A stretch of DNA of 64,000 nucleotides from Blastopirellula marina DSM 3645 (GTDB lineage Bacteria > Planctomycetota > Planctomycetia > Pirellulales > Pirellulaceae), in the NCBI RefSeq assembly GCF_000153105.1, contig NZ_CH672377.1, positions 1,126,724 through 1,190,723 of the forward strand, given 5' to 3'. Below the pieces are notes generated by a model that saw nothing but the letters and a program-made list of their open reading frames with translations, was not told the DNA's origin and did not search any database. The position numbers and the translations under genes were made by a program. Within the stretch, counting starts at the first letter, position 1, and the number at the start of each line of letters is the position of its first letter. Below, piece by piece: positions 17,733-27,199 of this stretch.

Positions 17733-18956
17733 ATGGAAGCCATGAACTGGCTTTGGATGGACATGAATTCGTACTTCGCCTCGGTGGAGCAACAATTGCG
17801 GCCGGAGTTGCGCAAGCAGCCGGTCGGCGTTGTCCCGCTCGATACCGATAGCACCTGTATCATCGCGGCCAGCTACGACGCCAAACGTTCCGGCGTTAAA
17901 GTCGGAACCAAGGTTTATGACGCGCGGCGACTTTGTCCCGGAATTCAGCTGATCAAAGCACGGCCCGACGTCTATGTAAGGATGCACCATCGGTTGCTTG
18001 CGTCGGTGGAGAAGTGCGCTCCGATCGAGCGTATTTATTCGATCGATGAGTGGACGATTCGCCTTCTTGGCGCGGATCGCCAGCTCGAGCAAGCTCGTCG
18101 CTTGGCCTATCGCATCAAGCGCCACGTCGCTCATGAAATCGGCCTGTGGATGTCATGCTCGATCGGGATTGCGGCGACGCGTCTGCTGGCCAAGATCGCC
18201 GCTGGTCTGGAAAAGCCGCATGGTCTCACCGCTTTGCCGCAGGAAGCGCTGCCAGAGCGGATTGAACATTTGCCGCTGACCAAGCTCAACGGCGTCAACG
18301 TTGGAATCGAGCGCCGCTTGCACCAACATGGGGTAACCAACATTCGTGAACTCTGGAATCTCAACCGAGACGAAATGACGCGCGCGTGGGGATCGATCTC
18401 CGGCTCGCGTTGGTGGGCAGGCCTGCACGGCGTCGATGAGCCGGAACCGCCCACGCGGCGACAATCGATGAGTCACGGCAACGTGCTTGATCCGCAGTTT
18501 CGCACCGCCGACGGCGCTCATTGCATCTTGGTGAAGCTGATCTGCAAACTGGCCCAGCGCCTGCGCCGCTCCGGCTACTACGCCAATGTGCTGCAGCTTT
18601 CGCTCAAGGATGTTCGCGGCGGACGGTTTGAAACCAAGACGCCGATTCCTTGCCTGCAAGATACCCCTTCGCTGCTGCTGCAGTTTGAAAAGCTCTGGAA
18701 GAGTCGCCCGCTGAGTAACACGCCGCTCCTAAAGGTCGATGTCTGCGTCAGCGATCTGCGTCTGGCGTCGCAGGTGACGCGTTCGCTGTTTGAAGAGCTG
18801 GAGCAGCCGTGCAAATTGTCGGCCGTGCTCGATGAGATCACCGATCGCTGGGGACCATCGGCCCTCTTCTTCGGTTCGATCCATCGCTATCAGCACGCGA
18901 TGGAAGAGAAGATCGCCTTCGGCCGGATCCCCGAAAGCCGCTCCTCCACATCTTAG
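17733..18956 (+). CDS. Y-family translesion DNA polymerase (DinB/UmuC-like)
   Basis: 407 residues. Catalytic acids are present: first Asp in WMDMNSYFASVE, and Asp-Glu in YSIDEW (about residues 108-109), so this is an active-type polymerase rather than an ImuB-like one. AASYDAKRSGVKVGTKV is the fingers region; SCSIGIAATRLLAKIAA and the HhH-like LTKLNGVNVGIERRLHQHGV lead into the little-finger domain. It bypasses damaged template bases at the replication fork. GGAGG is six bases before the ATG. The GAAC-N4-GTTC box on the promoter supports SOS induction. No imuA or dnaE2 partner is adjacent, and I see no clear beta-clamp motif at the C-terminus. Confidence 0.9.
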   Translation: MEAMNWLWMDMNSYFASVEQQLRPELRKQPVGVVPLDTDSTCIIAASYDAKRSGVKVGTKVYDARRLCPGIQLIKARPDVYVRMHHRLLASVEKCAPIERIYSIDEWTIRLLGADRQLEQARRLAYRIKRHVAHEIGLWMSCSIGIAATRLLAKIAAGLEKPHGLTALPQEALPERIEHLPLTKLNGVNVGIERRLHQHGVTNIRELWNLNRDEMTRAWGSISGSRWWAGLHGVDEPEPPTRRQSMSHGNVLDPQFRTADGAHCILVKLICKLAQRLRRSGYYANVLQLSLKDVRGGRFETKTPIPCLQDTPSLLLQFEKLWKSRPLSNTPLLKVDVCVSDLRLASQVTRSLFEELEQPCKLSAVLDEITDRWGPSALFFGSIHRYQHAMEEKIAFGRIPESRSSTS

Positions 18957-19127
18957 TCGGCTACGCTTTTTCACGGAAAGAAAAAAGTAAAACACGGCAG
19001 ACAGTCGGGCGCCCAAGCAGGGAATAGCGTAAGGTCAAGTGCGAAGCGCGTTCGAAATGGGTAAAATCGCCGACAACCCTAATCTCGCGGTCGCTAGACG
19101 ACTTTCATCGTGACGGAGTCCATGCCC

Positions 19128-19928
19128 ATGAAGTTTTCAATCATTCCTACATTTCTGATTGCAAGTCTCGGCGCAGCATTATTGACGATCGGCTGCGCAC
19201 CTGCGGACCAGACTCCCCAAGCAACTGTCGACAAAAAATCGCTCACCGTTGCGATCTCGCCCGACATTCCGCCGTATGTGCTCGACAAAGCGACCAGCGG
19301 ATTGGAAGTCGAACTGCTCCGGGCCGCCTTGCCCGACTACGAGCTGAACTTCGTCCAAATGCCGTACGAAGCGTTAGAGAAGGCCGTGCCGGAAAAGCAA
19401 GCGGCGATTTCCGTCGGCATTCGGCAAGAGAATGACAACGAATTTGACTCCCACGATTTCATCGCCTTCTCCAACGTGGCCATCGTCAAGAAGGGAGCCG
19501 AGATGCAAGTCGCCAGCGTCAGCGATCTCGGCAAGTACGAAGTTTTGACCTGGCAAAACGCCTATACCGAATTGGGAGACCAATTCAATGCGAAGTTCGC
19601 TCCCGGCGGTCCGGATCACGCCAACTACAAAGAAGTCGCCGATCAAAAGGAGCAAGTCGAGCAGTTCTGGAAATCGGACAACGCCGTGATCGTGATCGAC
19701 CGCAATATTTTCGATCATTTTTCCAAGTCGCTTGGACATTCGCTCGATGCCGTCCGCAATATCGAACTCTTCCCCGGCGTCACCAGTTTCAAAGTTGGTT
19801 TTGCCGAAGAGTCATTGCGAGACAAGTTCAATGATCGCCTGATCGAACTATGCGGCAGCGGAGAGTACCAGAAGTTGCTGCACAAATACCAGGTTCACCT
19901 TCCGGAAACTCCATGCGACGCCAAATAG
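19128..19928 (+). CDS. extracellular solute-binding lipoprotein (family 3)
   Basis: 266 residues from the ATG at 19128, nine bases from GGAG; two earlier in-frame starts exist. The lipobox LTIGC gives a lipid-anchored mature protein. SLTVAISPDIPPYVLDKATSGLEVELLRAAL is the typical start of SBP family 3 (polar amino-acid ABC-type binding proteins), with the expected later segments (AISVGIRQEND, and a C-terminal FNDRLIELCGSGEYQKLLHKY). No ABC permease or ATPase gene lies nearby, so it is an orphan binder; an unknown small ligand is implied. Confidence 0.85.
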   Translation: MKFSIIPTFLIASLGAALLTIGCAPADQTPQATVDKKSLTVAISPDIPPYVLDKATSGLEVELLRAALPDYELNFVQMPYEALEKAVPEKQAAISVGIRQENDNEFDSHDFIAFSNVAIVKKGAEMQVASVSDLGKYEVLTWQNAYTELGDQFNAKFAPGGPDHANYKEVADQKEQVEQFWKSDNAVIVIDRNIFDHFSKSLGHSLDAVRNIELFPGVTSFKVGFAEESLRDKFNDRLIELCGSGEYQKLLHKYQVHLPETPCDAK

Positions 19929-19936
19929 GGTGACCA

Positions 19937-20647
19937 CTAATCACGACTAGGCGAACTCGCCAGTTTCGCGCCTAACAAGCGCAACCGGCGCAGATGTTCG
20001 GCAGGCGGCGAAGGATCGCAATGATTGGGTAAGACGCCGTCCAGTTGCAAGCGGAGCGCCGCGGCGACGCTGGTAGGGATTTGCGGTGGATCGGAGTTAA
20101 AGATATCAGGCGGCAAACGAGCCGCTCCGCGATAACTGACAAACAGGTCGCCGCTAAAGAGCAATCGCCGCTCTGGCGAGTACAAACCGAGATGACCTGC
20201 CGTGTGCCCCGGCAGGTGCACCGCCTGAAGTCCTTGCCAAACGTCGAGCATGTCGCCGTCGTCCAACAGACGATCCGGCGTGAACCGTTGAAAGCCGAGC
20301 AACGGTCGCCCGAAGGTTTCTAACCATTGTGCGACGCGCGCCTGACCGGGATAGTTCGATCGGCCTGCGTACTGCTCGGCATCCAACCGCGGTGCAGCGA
20401 TCCAAGCGCCGTAGCGACGCGCGATCGTCTTCACATTCAAAATATGATCGAGATGACCGTGCGTGACGATGATTCCGCGGATCGGAAACTGGTTCCAATT
20501 GCGACGGACCAGCGCACGCTGCATCAGCCGCAAACCGCCGATAAAACCGGCGTCGATCAGGTAGAGTTCTTCCTGATCGCGCAGCACGTAAAAGTTGATC
20601 GCCGGAGCGCGAACCTGCAGAATGTGCCCTGGATACGCGAGATTCAT
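19937..20647 (-). CDS. MBL-fold metallo-hydrolase
   Basis: 236 residues. The metallo-beta-lactamase signature THGHLDH is at about residue 63, followed by the metal-binding His in LPGHTAGHLGLY, the bridging Asp in LLFSGDLFVS and a late His in LPNHCDPSPP. YVLRDQEELYLIDAGF at the N-terminus is the first strand pair. The family hydrolyses thioesters, phosphodiesters or lactones with two zinc or iron ions; substrate unknown. It converges with the solute-binding protein gene with 8 bases between stops. Confidence 0.9.
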   Translation of the reverse strand: MNLAYPGHILQVRAPAINFYVLRDQEELYLIDAGFIGGLRLMQRALVRRNWNQFPIRGIIVTHGHLDHILNVKTIARRYGAWIAAPRLDAEQYAGRSNYPGQARVAQWLETFGRPLLGFQRFTPDRLLDDGDMLDVWQGLQAVHLPGHTAGHLGLYSPERRLLFSGDLFVSYRGAARLPPDIFNSDPPQIPTSVAAALRLQLDGVLPNHCDPSPPAEHLRRLRLLGAKLASSPSRD

Positions 20648-20849
20648 GATACGACTCGATCGACTCCGTTAATTTTCCTTGACGCCTTCCGGCACTTTCG
20701 ATCGTGCGGCGCGCCAAAAAATTGATCTCCGACGCTATTGCTATTAGGATACGGTACATTCTCGCCTTCTACATCTTGCCCTCCCTTTTGACGCGTGCCG
20801 CCGCTTGTTTGCTGCAGCGTGCATGCCTCCTTGAAACGCAATCGTCCCC

Positions 20850-21995
20850 ATGCCGGCCAATCCAAAACTGTGGTTGATGATTGTTCTCAGCCTGGTTACT
20901 ATCCGCTCCGCCAAGTCAGAAGTCATAGACATTCGTACTGCACCCTATTCGGCGGTCGGCGATGGCGAGACCGACAATCGTCAGGCGTTTGCAAAAGTCT
21001 TTGCGGCGCTGCAGCCGAACGACACGCTCCTCATTCCGCCGGGCGACTACCGGATATCTCTGACCAAGTCGCCGCTGCGAGTCCCGCCGGGGGTGACGAT
21101 TTGGGGACAGGGAGACAACTCGAGACTCTTGCTTACTTCAGACGGCGATCGTCGCGATCATCGCGAGTTCCTCCGTCTTGCAAGTGACGTCGTGTTGGAC
21201 GGGATCACCCTGGAACGTGACCAAGAGTTCCCCGCCGTCCTGCTGTCGATGTTCGGCGAGATCTCGAATGTCACGTTGCAAAATTGTCGTATCAACGGCA
21301 ATGCCGCCCGATTTCCTCAAGCGTACTGCCATGCGATCCAACTTGGCGTCGGAGATTTAAAGAATCTCGCGATTAAGAGCATGACCATCCAAGATTGCTT
21401 TTACGGCCTGTTTCAGGCCAACGGAGCAACCGGCGGAGTGGATGGGGTTGTGGTCGAATATTCCCGTTTCGAGAGAAACAGGGCGTCCGATCTCGAGTTC
21501 AATTCGCCGAATGGAAAAATGCAAAACATCGTCGTCCGCGATTCGCAGTTTCGCGACAATCAATGCAACTCGGCCTCCGCAGGGTTTGCGGTGGGATTCG
21601 CGAATGTGACCCATGGTCGAGTCGAAAACTGCGACATCCGCAACTATGGATCCGAGGCCTTGCACGTTGAAGACCGGTCGACGAATATCGAACTTGTCGG
21701 CAATACGATCATCGGCGGATCGCTGACGCAGCCCAACGGCGTCATCATGGTGGTCAACCATTCGCAGGGAGTTTCGATCGATCGCAACTTCATTGACGCG
21801 CGAGCAAATACGAACCGCCCGCATTTGATTTTGGTCACTGCCGGAGGTTCTTCCTTCGCGAATCCAACGGAGGTTTCGGTGGCGAACAACATCTTGGTCA
21901 ACGGCCCCACGACGAAGACTTGGTATTTGCAACCAGGCAGCGGCCCCGAGCCGACCGGCAACGAAGTGATCACCCCAAAAACAGCGGTGAAATAG
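20850..21995 (+). CDS. secreted right-handed beta-helix protein
   Basis: 381 residues with an N-terminal hydrophobic signal (MPANPKLWLMIVLSLV). The mature start VIDIRTAPYSAVGDGETDNRQAFAKVFAAL is the pectate-lyase-superfamily cap motif (YGAVGDGxTDdt). Repeating turns such as NVTLQNCRINGN, NIVVRDSQFRDN, GRVENCDIRNYGSEALHVED and NIELVGNTIIGG are parallel beta-helix coils. These proteins cleave or bind polysaccharides; the catalytic class cannot be told from sequence reading. Neighbouring SGNH, GH76 and esterase genes fit a carbohydrate-processing role. Confidence 0.85.
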   Translation: MPANPKLWLMIVLSLVTIRSAKSEVIDIRTAPYSAVGDGETDNRQAFAKVFAALQPNDTLLIPPGDYRISLTKSPLRVPPGVTIWGQGDNSRLLLTSDGDRRDHREFLRLASDVVLDGITLERDQEFPAVLLSMFGEISNVTLQNCRINGNAARFPQAYCHAIQLGVGDLKNLAIKSMTIQDCFYGLFQANGATGGVDGVVVEYSRFERNRASDLEFNSPNGKMQNIVVRDSQFRDNQCNSASAGFAVGFANVTHGRVENCDIRNYGSEALHVEDRSTNIELVGNTIIGGSLTQPNGVIMVVNHSQGVSIDRNFIDARANTNRPHLILVTAGGSSFANPTEVSVANNILVNGPTTKTWYLQPGSGPEPTGNEVITPKTAVK

Positions 21996-22086
21996 TCCGC
22001 ATCGCCACGTCCGTCGATCTCCTGTTTCGATCAAGCTTTTCCTACCTGTCCTTTCGATTTCATTCCCGCCATCCTGAGTGAACACC

Positions 22087-23226
22087 ATGACAAATCCCTT
22101 CAATCGCCGCCAGTTTCTTGCTCTTTCTTCGCTGTCGGCCGCAGCCGCCGCGTTGCCCGCTTGGTCGTTCGCCCAAGATCTGACGCCGGAAGTCGCGGAC
22201 GGCGTTGACTGGTACAACGTGCAAGACTGGGGGGTGGAAGGAAAAGGCTGGAACGATACGACGCGCTACTTTGATCGCTTGCCAAGTCGCGCCGAAGGTA
22301 AAGTTCGCGCCGCCGTTTGGAATCTCAGTCGCCACTCGGCTGGCATGCTCGTGCGGTTTGAAACCGATGCGCCGAAAATTTGCGCACGCTACAAATTGCT
22401 CAGCGCCAATCTCGCGATGCCGCACATGCCTGCGACCGGCGTGAGCGGCGTCGACCTGTACGCTCGCAACGAGCAGGGACAGGATCGCTGGCTGGCCGTC
22501 GCCAAACCGGCGTCGCAATCGGTTAACACGGTCTTGACCAATGACATCGATCCGCGGCCCAACGGAGAGCGACGACTCTACACGCTTTATTTGCCGCTCT
22601 ACAACGGCGTCGAATCGCTGGAAATCGGCGTTCCGACCGGCAGCGACTTCGCCGCGGTCGCTCCGCGCACAGAAAAGCCGCTCGTCTTCTACGGCACGTC
22701 GATCATGCATGGCGCCTGTGCTTCGCGTCCCGGGATGTCGATCACCGGCATCGTCGGCCGCCGCATGAATCGCCCGGTCATCAATCTCGGCTTCTCGGGA
22801 AATGGTCGCTTAGAAGCGGAAGTAGGCGAGTTTCTCTGCGAACTTGACCCCGCCGTCTTCATTATTGATTGCCTGCCGAATGTCGACGGCCCGGTCGTCG
22901 CCGAAAAGACCGGACCGCTGGTTCTACAACTGCGCAAAGCTCATCCCGAGACGCCGATCTTGCTGGTCGAAGATCGCACCTACACGTTTGCGCCGTTTCG
23001 TCAGTCATCACGAGAACGCCACGCCGGAAGTCGCGCGGCCTTCAAAACGGCCTTCGAGAATCTGCAAACCGCAGGCGTCAAAAACCTCCATTACCTGCCT
23101 GGCGATGATCTGCTGGGAAGTGACGGCGAGGCGGCGACCGACGGTTCGCATCCCAATGATCTGGGGATGATGCGCTACGCCGACGCTTATGTTCCGGCGC
23201 TGCAAAGGATTTTGGGCGACGGGTAA
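22087..23226 (+). CDS. SGNH/GDSL hydrolase family protein, Tat-exported
   Basis: 379 residues. The NRRQFLALSSLSAAAAALPAWSFA leader is a twin-arginine signal. Residues 40-190 form the beta-sandwich N-terminal domain common in planctomycete SGNH esterases; the hydrolase domain starts KPLVFYGTSIMHGACAS (block I nucleophile Ser), NLGFSGNG (block II Gly/Asn), and ends DGSHPNDLGMMRYAD (block V Asp-x-x-His). It probably removes acetyl or other acyl groups from polysaccharide in the periplasm. The ATG at 22087 is chosen over a GTG three codons earlier. Confidence 0.88.
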   Translation: MTNPFNRRQFLALSSLSAAAAALPAWSFAQDLTPEVADGVDWYNVQDWGVEGKGWNDTTRYFDRLPSRAEGKVRAAVWNLSRHSAGMLVRFETDAPKICARYKLLSANLAMPHMPATGVSGVDLYARNEQGQDRWLAVAKPASQSVNTVLTNDIDPRPNGERRLYTLYLPLYNGVESLEIGVPTGSDFAAVAPRTEKPLVFYGTSIMHGACASRPGMSITGIVGRRMNRPVINLGFSGNGRLEAEVGEFLCELDPAVFIIDCLPNVDGPVVAEKTGPLVLQLRKAHPETPILLVEDRTYTFAPFRQSSRERHAGSRAAFKTAFENLQTAGVKNLHYLPGDDLLGSDGEAATDGSHPNDLGMMRYADAYVPALQRILGDG

Positions 23227-23265
23227 CCCAAACTCTCGACAGTCAAACCGGCAAACCGCTGACGT

Positions 23266-23748
23266 TCAAATGGACTTCACATACTCGACCAGCTGATCGA
23301 GCACCGTGCTCCAGCCTTCGTGAAATCCCATTTCTTCGTGCTGTTTGCGCGTCGCGACGTCGGCGTGGAGCGCGACGGCCTTGTAACGAGTCCCTCCCTC
23401 CACGGTTTCCAGCGTAATTATCCCGGTCATGAACCCCTGCTCCGCCGGGCGAAACCCTGGTAACAGCATGTCGGTCCAGATCAATCGCTCGCCGGGAATC
23501 ACTTCCAGGTAACAACCGACGTTCGGAAACTTTTCTCCTTCTGGAGAGCACATCGTCGTCCGAAAAATTCCACCGGGGCGCAGGTCGATTTCGCAGTCGG
23601 TCACGGTCCAAGGACGCGGACAAAACCAATGGCAAACTTGCTCCGGCGTCGTCCAGGCGGTCCAGATTAACTCGCGGGGTACGTCCACAATCCGCTCTAG
23701 CACCAAGTCGAGCTGTGGATTTAGATCCAGATTGAACGATCGATTCAT
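23266..23748 (-). CDS. SRPBCC / AHSA1 domain protein
   Basis: 160 residues from the ATG at 23748 with AAAGGAAAG upstream; the open frame extends 16 codons further without similarity. [46 protein letters not shown] is the signature of the AHSA1-like branch of the START/Bet v1 superfamily, and the C-terminal [20 protein letters not shown] helix lines the ligand pocket. Members bind small hydrophobic ligands in the cytoplasm; specific role unknown. Confidence 0.9.
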   Translation of the reverse strand: MNRSFNLDLNPQLDLVLERIVDVPRELIWTAWTTPEQVCHWFCPRPWTVTDCEIDLRPGGIFRTTMCSPEGEKFPNVGCYLEVIPGERLIWTDMLLPGFRPAEQGFMTGIITLETVEGGTRYKAVALHADVATRKQHEEMGFHEGWSTVLDQLVEYVKSI

Positions 23749-23861
23749 GCTTGCTTTCTTTCCTTTGAGGAGGTGAAACTCCGAACAGTAGAACATGGGC
23801 GCCGCGGCATGTTACTATGAGAAGTCTCCCAGATCCATCTCCCCTCCACGATGGCCCCAGC

Positions 23862-24926
23862 ATGCAAAACCAAGCCGAGTTCCGCTCTGTTTTCCTCCGC
23901 TATCTATCGATCGTGTTTTTGATCGCAACCACTACGGCGGCGTCTGCGGACGAGACCTATACCGAAAATCCCGGCGCAGCGGGGAACGGCGACTTTGTCA
24001 TCGGTCCCGACTACAAAATTGACCTCGATTTGACCGACCAGGGAAACCCCAAGGGGAAATACTTTACGTTCAGCATGCCGCTGGCTGAGAGCAAGATCTA
24101 TCGCGGCGACGACAAGACGCTCGATCCGCACAAACCGGTCCGCGTGGCGCGCAAGATTTTCGTTTACATTCCGGCCGCCTACAAAGATGGAGCCCAAGCG
24201 CCGATTCTGGTGACGTTGGACGGCCCGAGTCGCTTGAATCTGGTTCGTAACGCGCTCGACAATCTGACGATCTCGCCAGATCCGGCGCGACGACTGCCGG
24301 CCTTCATCGCGATCGCGGTCGAAAACGGCGGCAACGACAGCTATGGAAGCCAGCGAGGCTTAGAATACGACACCATGTCGGACCGGTTCGCGCGCTTCAT
24401 CAACGACGAAGTGTTGCCGGCCGTGCTGAACGATCCGCAGATCAAAGCCGTCTATCCCCACATCGCGTTCACTGACAATCCCTGGGGCAAAGCGATTATG
24501 GGCTGCAGCTCTGGCGGCGCGGCCGCATTGACGGTCGGTTGGTTTCGGCCGGACCTGTTTCGTCGCTTGATCACTTACAGCGGCACCTTCGTCGATCAGC
24601 AAGACGACGATGCGGCTGAAGAAGAGGAATATCCGCTAGGCGCGTGGGAATATCATTCGGGCAAAAAGCTGATCGAAACGAGCAAGAAGAAGCCGCTGCG
24701 AATCTTCACACACGTTTCCGAGTTCGACAATCGCGCCCAAGACCCAGCAGAGACTTATCACAACTGGGTGATGGCCAACCAGCGAACCGCCGCCGCGCTG
24801 AAAGCGAAAGACTACGACTATCGCTTCGTCTACAGCAAAGCGACGCGACACTGCGACGGGAAAGTCTTTGAAGCAACCTTGGCCGACACGTTAATCTGGA
24901 CTTGGCGCGGCTACCATGCGGAGTAG
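23862..24926 (+). CDS. secreted esterase (enterochelin-esterase-like alpha/beta hydrolase)
   Basis: 354 residues from the second ATG, which places a clean signal peptide (YLSIVFLIATTTAASA/DETY) at the start. The domain has KIFVYIPAAYKDGAQAPILVTLDG, the nucleophile elbow GCSSGGAAAL (about residue 210), and a C-terminal His in TRHCDGK, the layout of the putative esterase/IroE family. An Asp/Glu-rich loop (QQDDDAAEEEEYPLG) follows the nucleophile region. Probably cleaves an ester of a sugar or phenolic acid outside the cytoplasm. Confidence 0.85.
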   Translation: MQNQAEFRSVFLRYLSIVFLIATTTAASADETYTENPGAAGNGDFVIGPDYKIDLDLTDQGNPKGKYFTFSMPLAESKIYRGDDKTLDPHKPVRVARKIFVYIPAAYKDGAQAPILVTLDGPSRLNLVRNALDNLTISPDPARRLPAFIAIAVENGGNDSYGSQRGLEYDTMSDRFARFINDEVLPAVLNDPQIKAVYPHIAFTDNPWGKAIMGCSSGGAAALTVGWFRPDLFRRLITYSGTFVDQQDDDAAEEEEYPLGAWEYHSGKKLIETSKKKPLRIFTHVSEFDNRAQDPAETYHNWVMANQRTAAALKAKDYDYRFVYSKATRHCDGKVFEATLADTLIWTWRGYHAE

Positions 24927-24947
24927 GCTAGGCAGTGCTTCAATGAT

Positions 24948-25886
24948 TTAGTCGGCTCGCACCAGCTCCGAGTTCTCGACAATCGTATTCAGAAACACCC
25001 GGCGAATCGCATCATACCCACGGTCGTTGGGGTCTTCGACGTTTTCATAGAACCAATAGTGCGGATCGTCCGCGACGTAGGTCGCTCTCCAAAACTGTCC
25101 GCTATGCGCCCCGTGACCTAGAAAGGTTTTGTAAAGCGGGACGATGTGGACATTGGGATGCGAAGCCGCGACCTCGTAGATCGCTTCGTTGTACTTTGCA
25201 TGAATCGCCAGTCCGTCGTTCCAATTGGGGAGATAGATGCTCGGTGCGTCTCCGATGCCGTCGGTTGGATCATAAATATCGGCGAGATAGATCTCGCAAC
25301 CGCCGGGAAAGCTGGCCTCGATTTTGACCAGCATCTCTTCCAAGCGAGTACGAAACGCGTCAATCCAAGGTTTGGCTTCAGCCAGCGTCGCGCCGTACAT
25401 AGCGCATTCTTTGGGCGCCGCTCGACCGTAACTATGGATCAAGTCGTTCCCGCCGCTCGTCATCACCACCAGGCCAAATTCTTCCGAAGCATGCGTCTCG
25501 AGCCGGTCTTCAAGCACATGCAGATGATCGCGGGAAGTAGAGCCTGAGATCGCGAAATTGTCCTCTTCCAGATTTGGCAACACCTTCGACAGACAGAGCC
25601 CCTGCAGTTCAGGAAACTCATCGTCTGGATTAGCGATCAAACGATTGAAGTAGGTATGACTCGGCGAGTCGGCCCCAAGCCCCGCGGTGACGCTGTCGCC
25701 GATTCCAATCAAGCGAACGGGCCGATCGGTCCAAACGCGCGCGAAAGGCGCTGGATCAACCGGGGGTCCGGCCGGTCCGCTGCCAATCGATCGCAGCATG
25801 AAGTATTGCACGTAAAAGATGGCGCAGCTGACAAGTAACAGTCCTGCCGCCGAGATCGCTACGAGTCGCTTGCCGCGCAACTTCAT
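24948..25886 (-). CDS. SGNH/GDSL hydrolase, membrane-anchored or secreted
   Basis: 312 residues with an N-terminal hydrophobic segment (VAISAAGLLLVSCAIFYVQYF) that is either a signal anchor or a lipoprotein signal. The hydrolase blocks are clear: IGIGDSVTAGLG (Ser), NFAISGST (Gly), MTSGGNDL (Asn) and a C-terminal region with DDPHYWF and DPNDRGYDAI. AGGAG precedes the ATG by six bases. It lies 24 bases after the GH76 gene on the same strand, so the two are probably one operon; together they suggest deacylation and cleavage of a mannan-like glycan. Confidence 0.87.
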   Translation of the reverse strand: MKLRGKRLVAISAAGLLLVSCAIFYVQYFMLRSIGSGPAGPPVDPAPFARVWTDRPVRLIGIGDSVTAGLGADSPSHTYFNRLIANPDDEFPELQGLCLSKVLPNLEEDNFAISGSTSRDHLHVLEDRLETHASEEFGLVVMTSGGNDLIHSYGRAAPKECAMYGATLAEAKPWIDAFRTRLEEMLVKIEASFPGGCEIYLADIYDPTDGIGDAPSIYLPNWNDGLAIHAKYNEAIYEVAASHPNVHIVPLYKTFLGHGAHSGQFWRATYVADDPHYWFYENVEDPNDRGYDAIRRVFLNTIVENSELVRAD

Positions 25887-25909
25887 CGAGCTCTCCTAAA
25901 ATCATTCGA

Positions 25910-27010
25910 TCATTTCTCGAATTTATCCGCATTTCGCCAGAACGCTTTTCCGGGTTCGGTCTCCGCTTCCGACATCAGCCACAATGCGCGGGCGATGCAG
26001 GCGCTCGACATCATGTCGTCCGGCGTATTCGCTTTCCAGTTGGTGTAGATCGCGTCAACGTTCCGCTGGGCCCGCTCCAGCAGGTACGGCTCGTTGGTCG
26101 CGCGGTAGAGTTCAAGATCGGCTTCGATCATGAAGTGCGAATATCGCACGGCGTCACGATAAAGGCCGGTATTCTTATCCAAGAACCAGTCGGCCGCTTC
26201 GCCGATTCGCTTGGCTTCGTCCAGGTAAGCTGACTCGCCGGTCGCCCGATATAGTCCCAAGTTGGCCCGCAACATCAAAGCGCTGTTGTAGGTCAGCTTG
26301 CCCCGTTTGATCTCGCCGGTCGCGACCACTTTGCGATCATCAAACAAGCCGTCGTCATCCTGCAACGCAGAATTTGTCCAAGCGACAATCTCCCGCGCCT
26401 TCTGGATTAGCGCCGGAGCTTCTGCTGTTTCAAACTTCGCCAACTGCAAACAACCGACCGCCGCCGGGCCGTTGGCGCAGGTGTTCTTGGTTCCATCCTT
26501 GTGGCGCTCATGCCACCAGATTCCTCCGCCGATCTCCTCGTCCCAACCGCTCAGCACAAACCTTTGCGTCTCGTCGGCTCGCTGCAGATAGCGCGGGTCA
26601 TGATTCGTTTCGTACGCTTCCAGGAAGGTAATCACCAACCAGGCGTTGTCGTCGTAATACTTATCGTTCCCATTGCCGCGGGTCGGCGCCGCTTCATAGC
26701 CGGGAATCTTCGCCTTTGCGTCCCAATAACCGTCGAGGGCCGTGAAGTAGGCGTCCAACGGCAGCGCGTATTTATCGGGTTCAATCCTCGCGGCGGCGGT
26801 AAGGTTGGCGAACATCACGCTCTGCAGCCAAACATAGTCGAGCCGGTCGTGCTTCACCGTTTTGAAATAGACTCCGCTTTGAGCGTCGAAGAAGTTCTTT
26901 TGGATAAAGCCGGTGACTTCTTCGGCGCGCTCTGCGTATTGGTTCGGCTCAGCAGACTGAACCGCGGTGGACGTTACAAGCAGAATGGTGATCGTCAGAA
27001 CTTTGGTCAT
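25910..27010 (-). CDS. glycoside hydrolase family 76 protein
   Basis: 366 residues from the ATG at 27010 (a GTG six codons upstream is an alternative), with a signal peptide ending near AVQSA/EPNQ. The (alpha/alpha)6 barrel signature includes YYDDNAWLVITFLEAY, containing the adjacent Asp pair that acts as nucleophile and acid in GH76 alpha-1,6-mannanases, GGGIWWHERH, KNTCANGPAAVGCLQLA and LTYNSALMLRANLGLYRATGE. It presumably cleaves alpha-1,6-mannan-type glycans in the periplasm or outside. Followed closely by an SGNH hydrolase gene. Confidence 0.9.
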   Translation of the reverse strand: MTKVLTITILLVTSTAVQSAEPNQYAERAEEVTGFIQKNFFDAQSGVYFKTVKHDRLDYVWLQSVMFANLTAAARIEPDKYALPLDAYFTALDGYWDAKAKIPGYEAAPTRGNGNDKYYDDNAWLVITFLEAYETNHDPRYLQRADETQRFVLSGWDEEIGGGIWWHERHKDGTKNTCANGPAAVGCLQLAKFETAEAPALIQKAREIVAWTNSALQDDDGLFDDRKVVATGEIKRGKLTYNSALMLRANLGLYRATGESAYLDEAKRIGEAADWFLDKNTGLYRDAVRYSHFMIEADLELYRATNEPYLLERAQRNVDAIYTNWKANTPDDMMSSACIARALWLMSEAETEPGKAFWRNADKFEK

Positions 27011-27199
27011 GGAGCATTTTCTTCGCACGGTAAGGCGGCAATCCAGATGACTATCGTCGGCGAGCGTGGCTACGCGCCGCGCCGCAAGATATCATGATAG
27101 TTCACCGCAATGCCTGCGACGACAAAATGCAGCGTGCCGTCGAGATGCATTTCCCGCAAAGCCCCCCTGCTCGATCACTACTTCTCCAGGAATTGGACC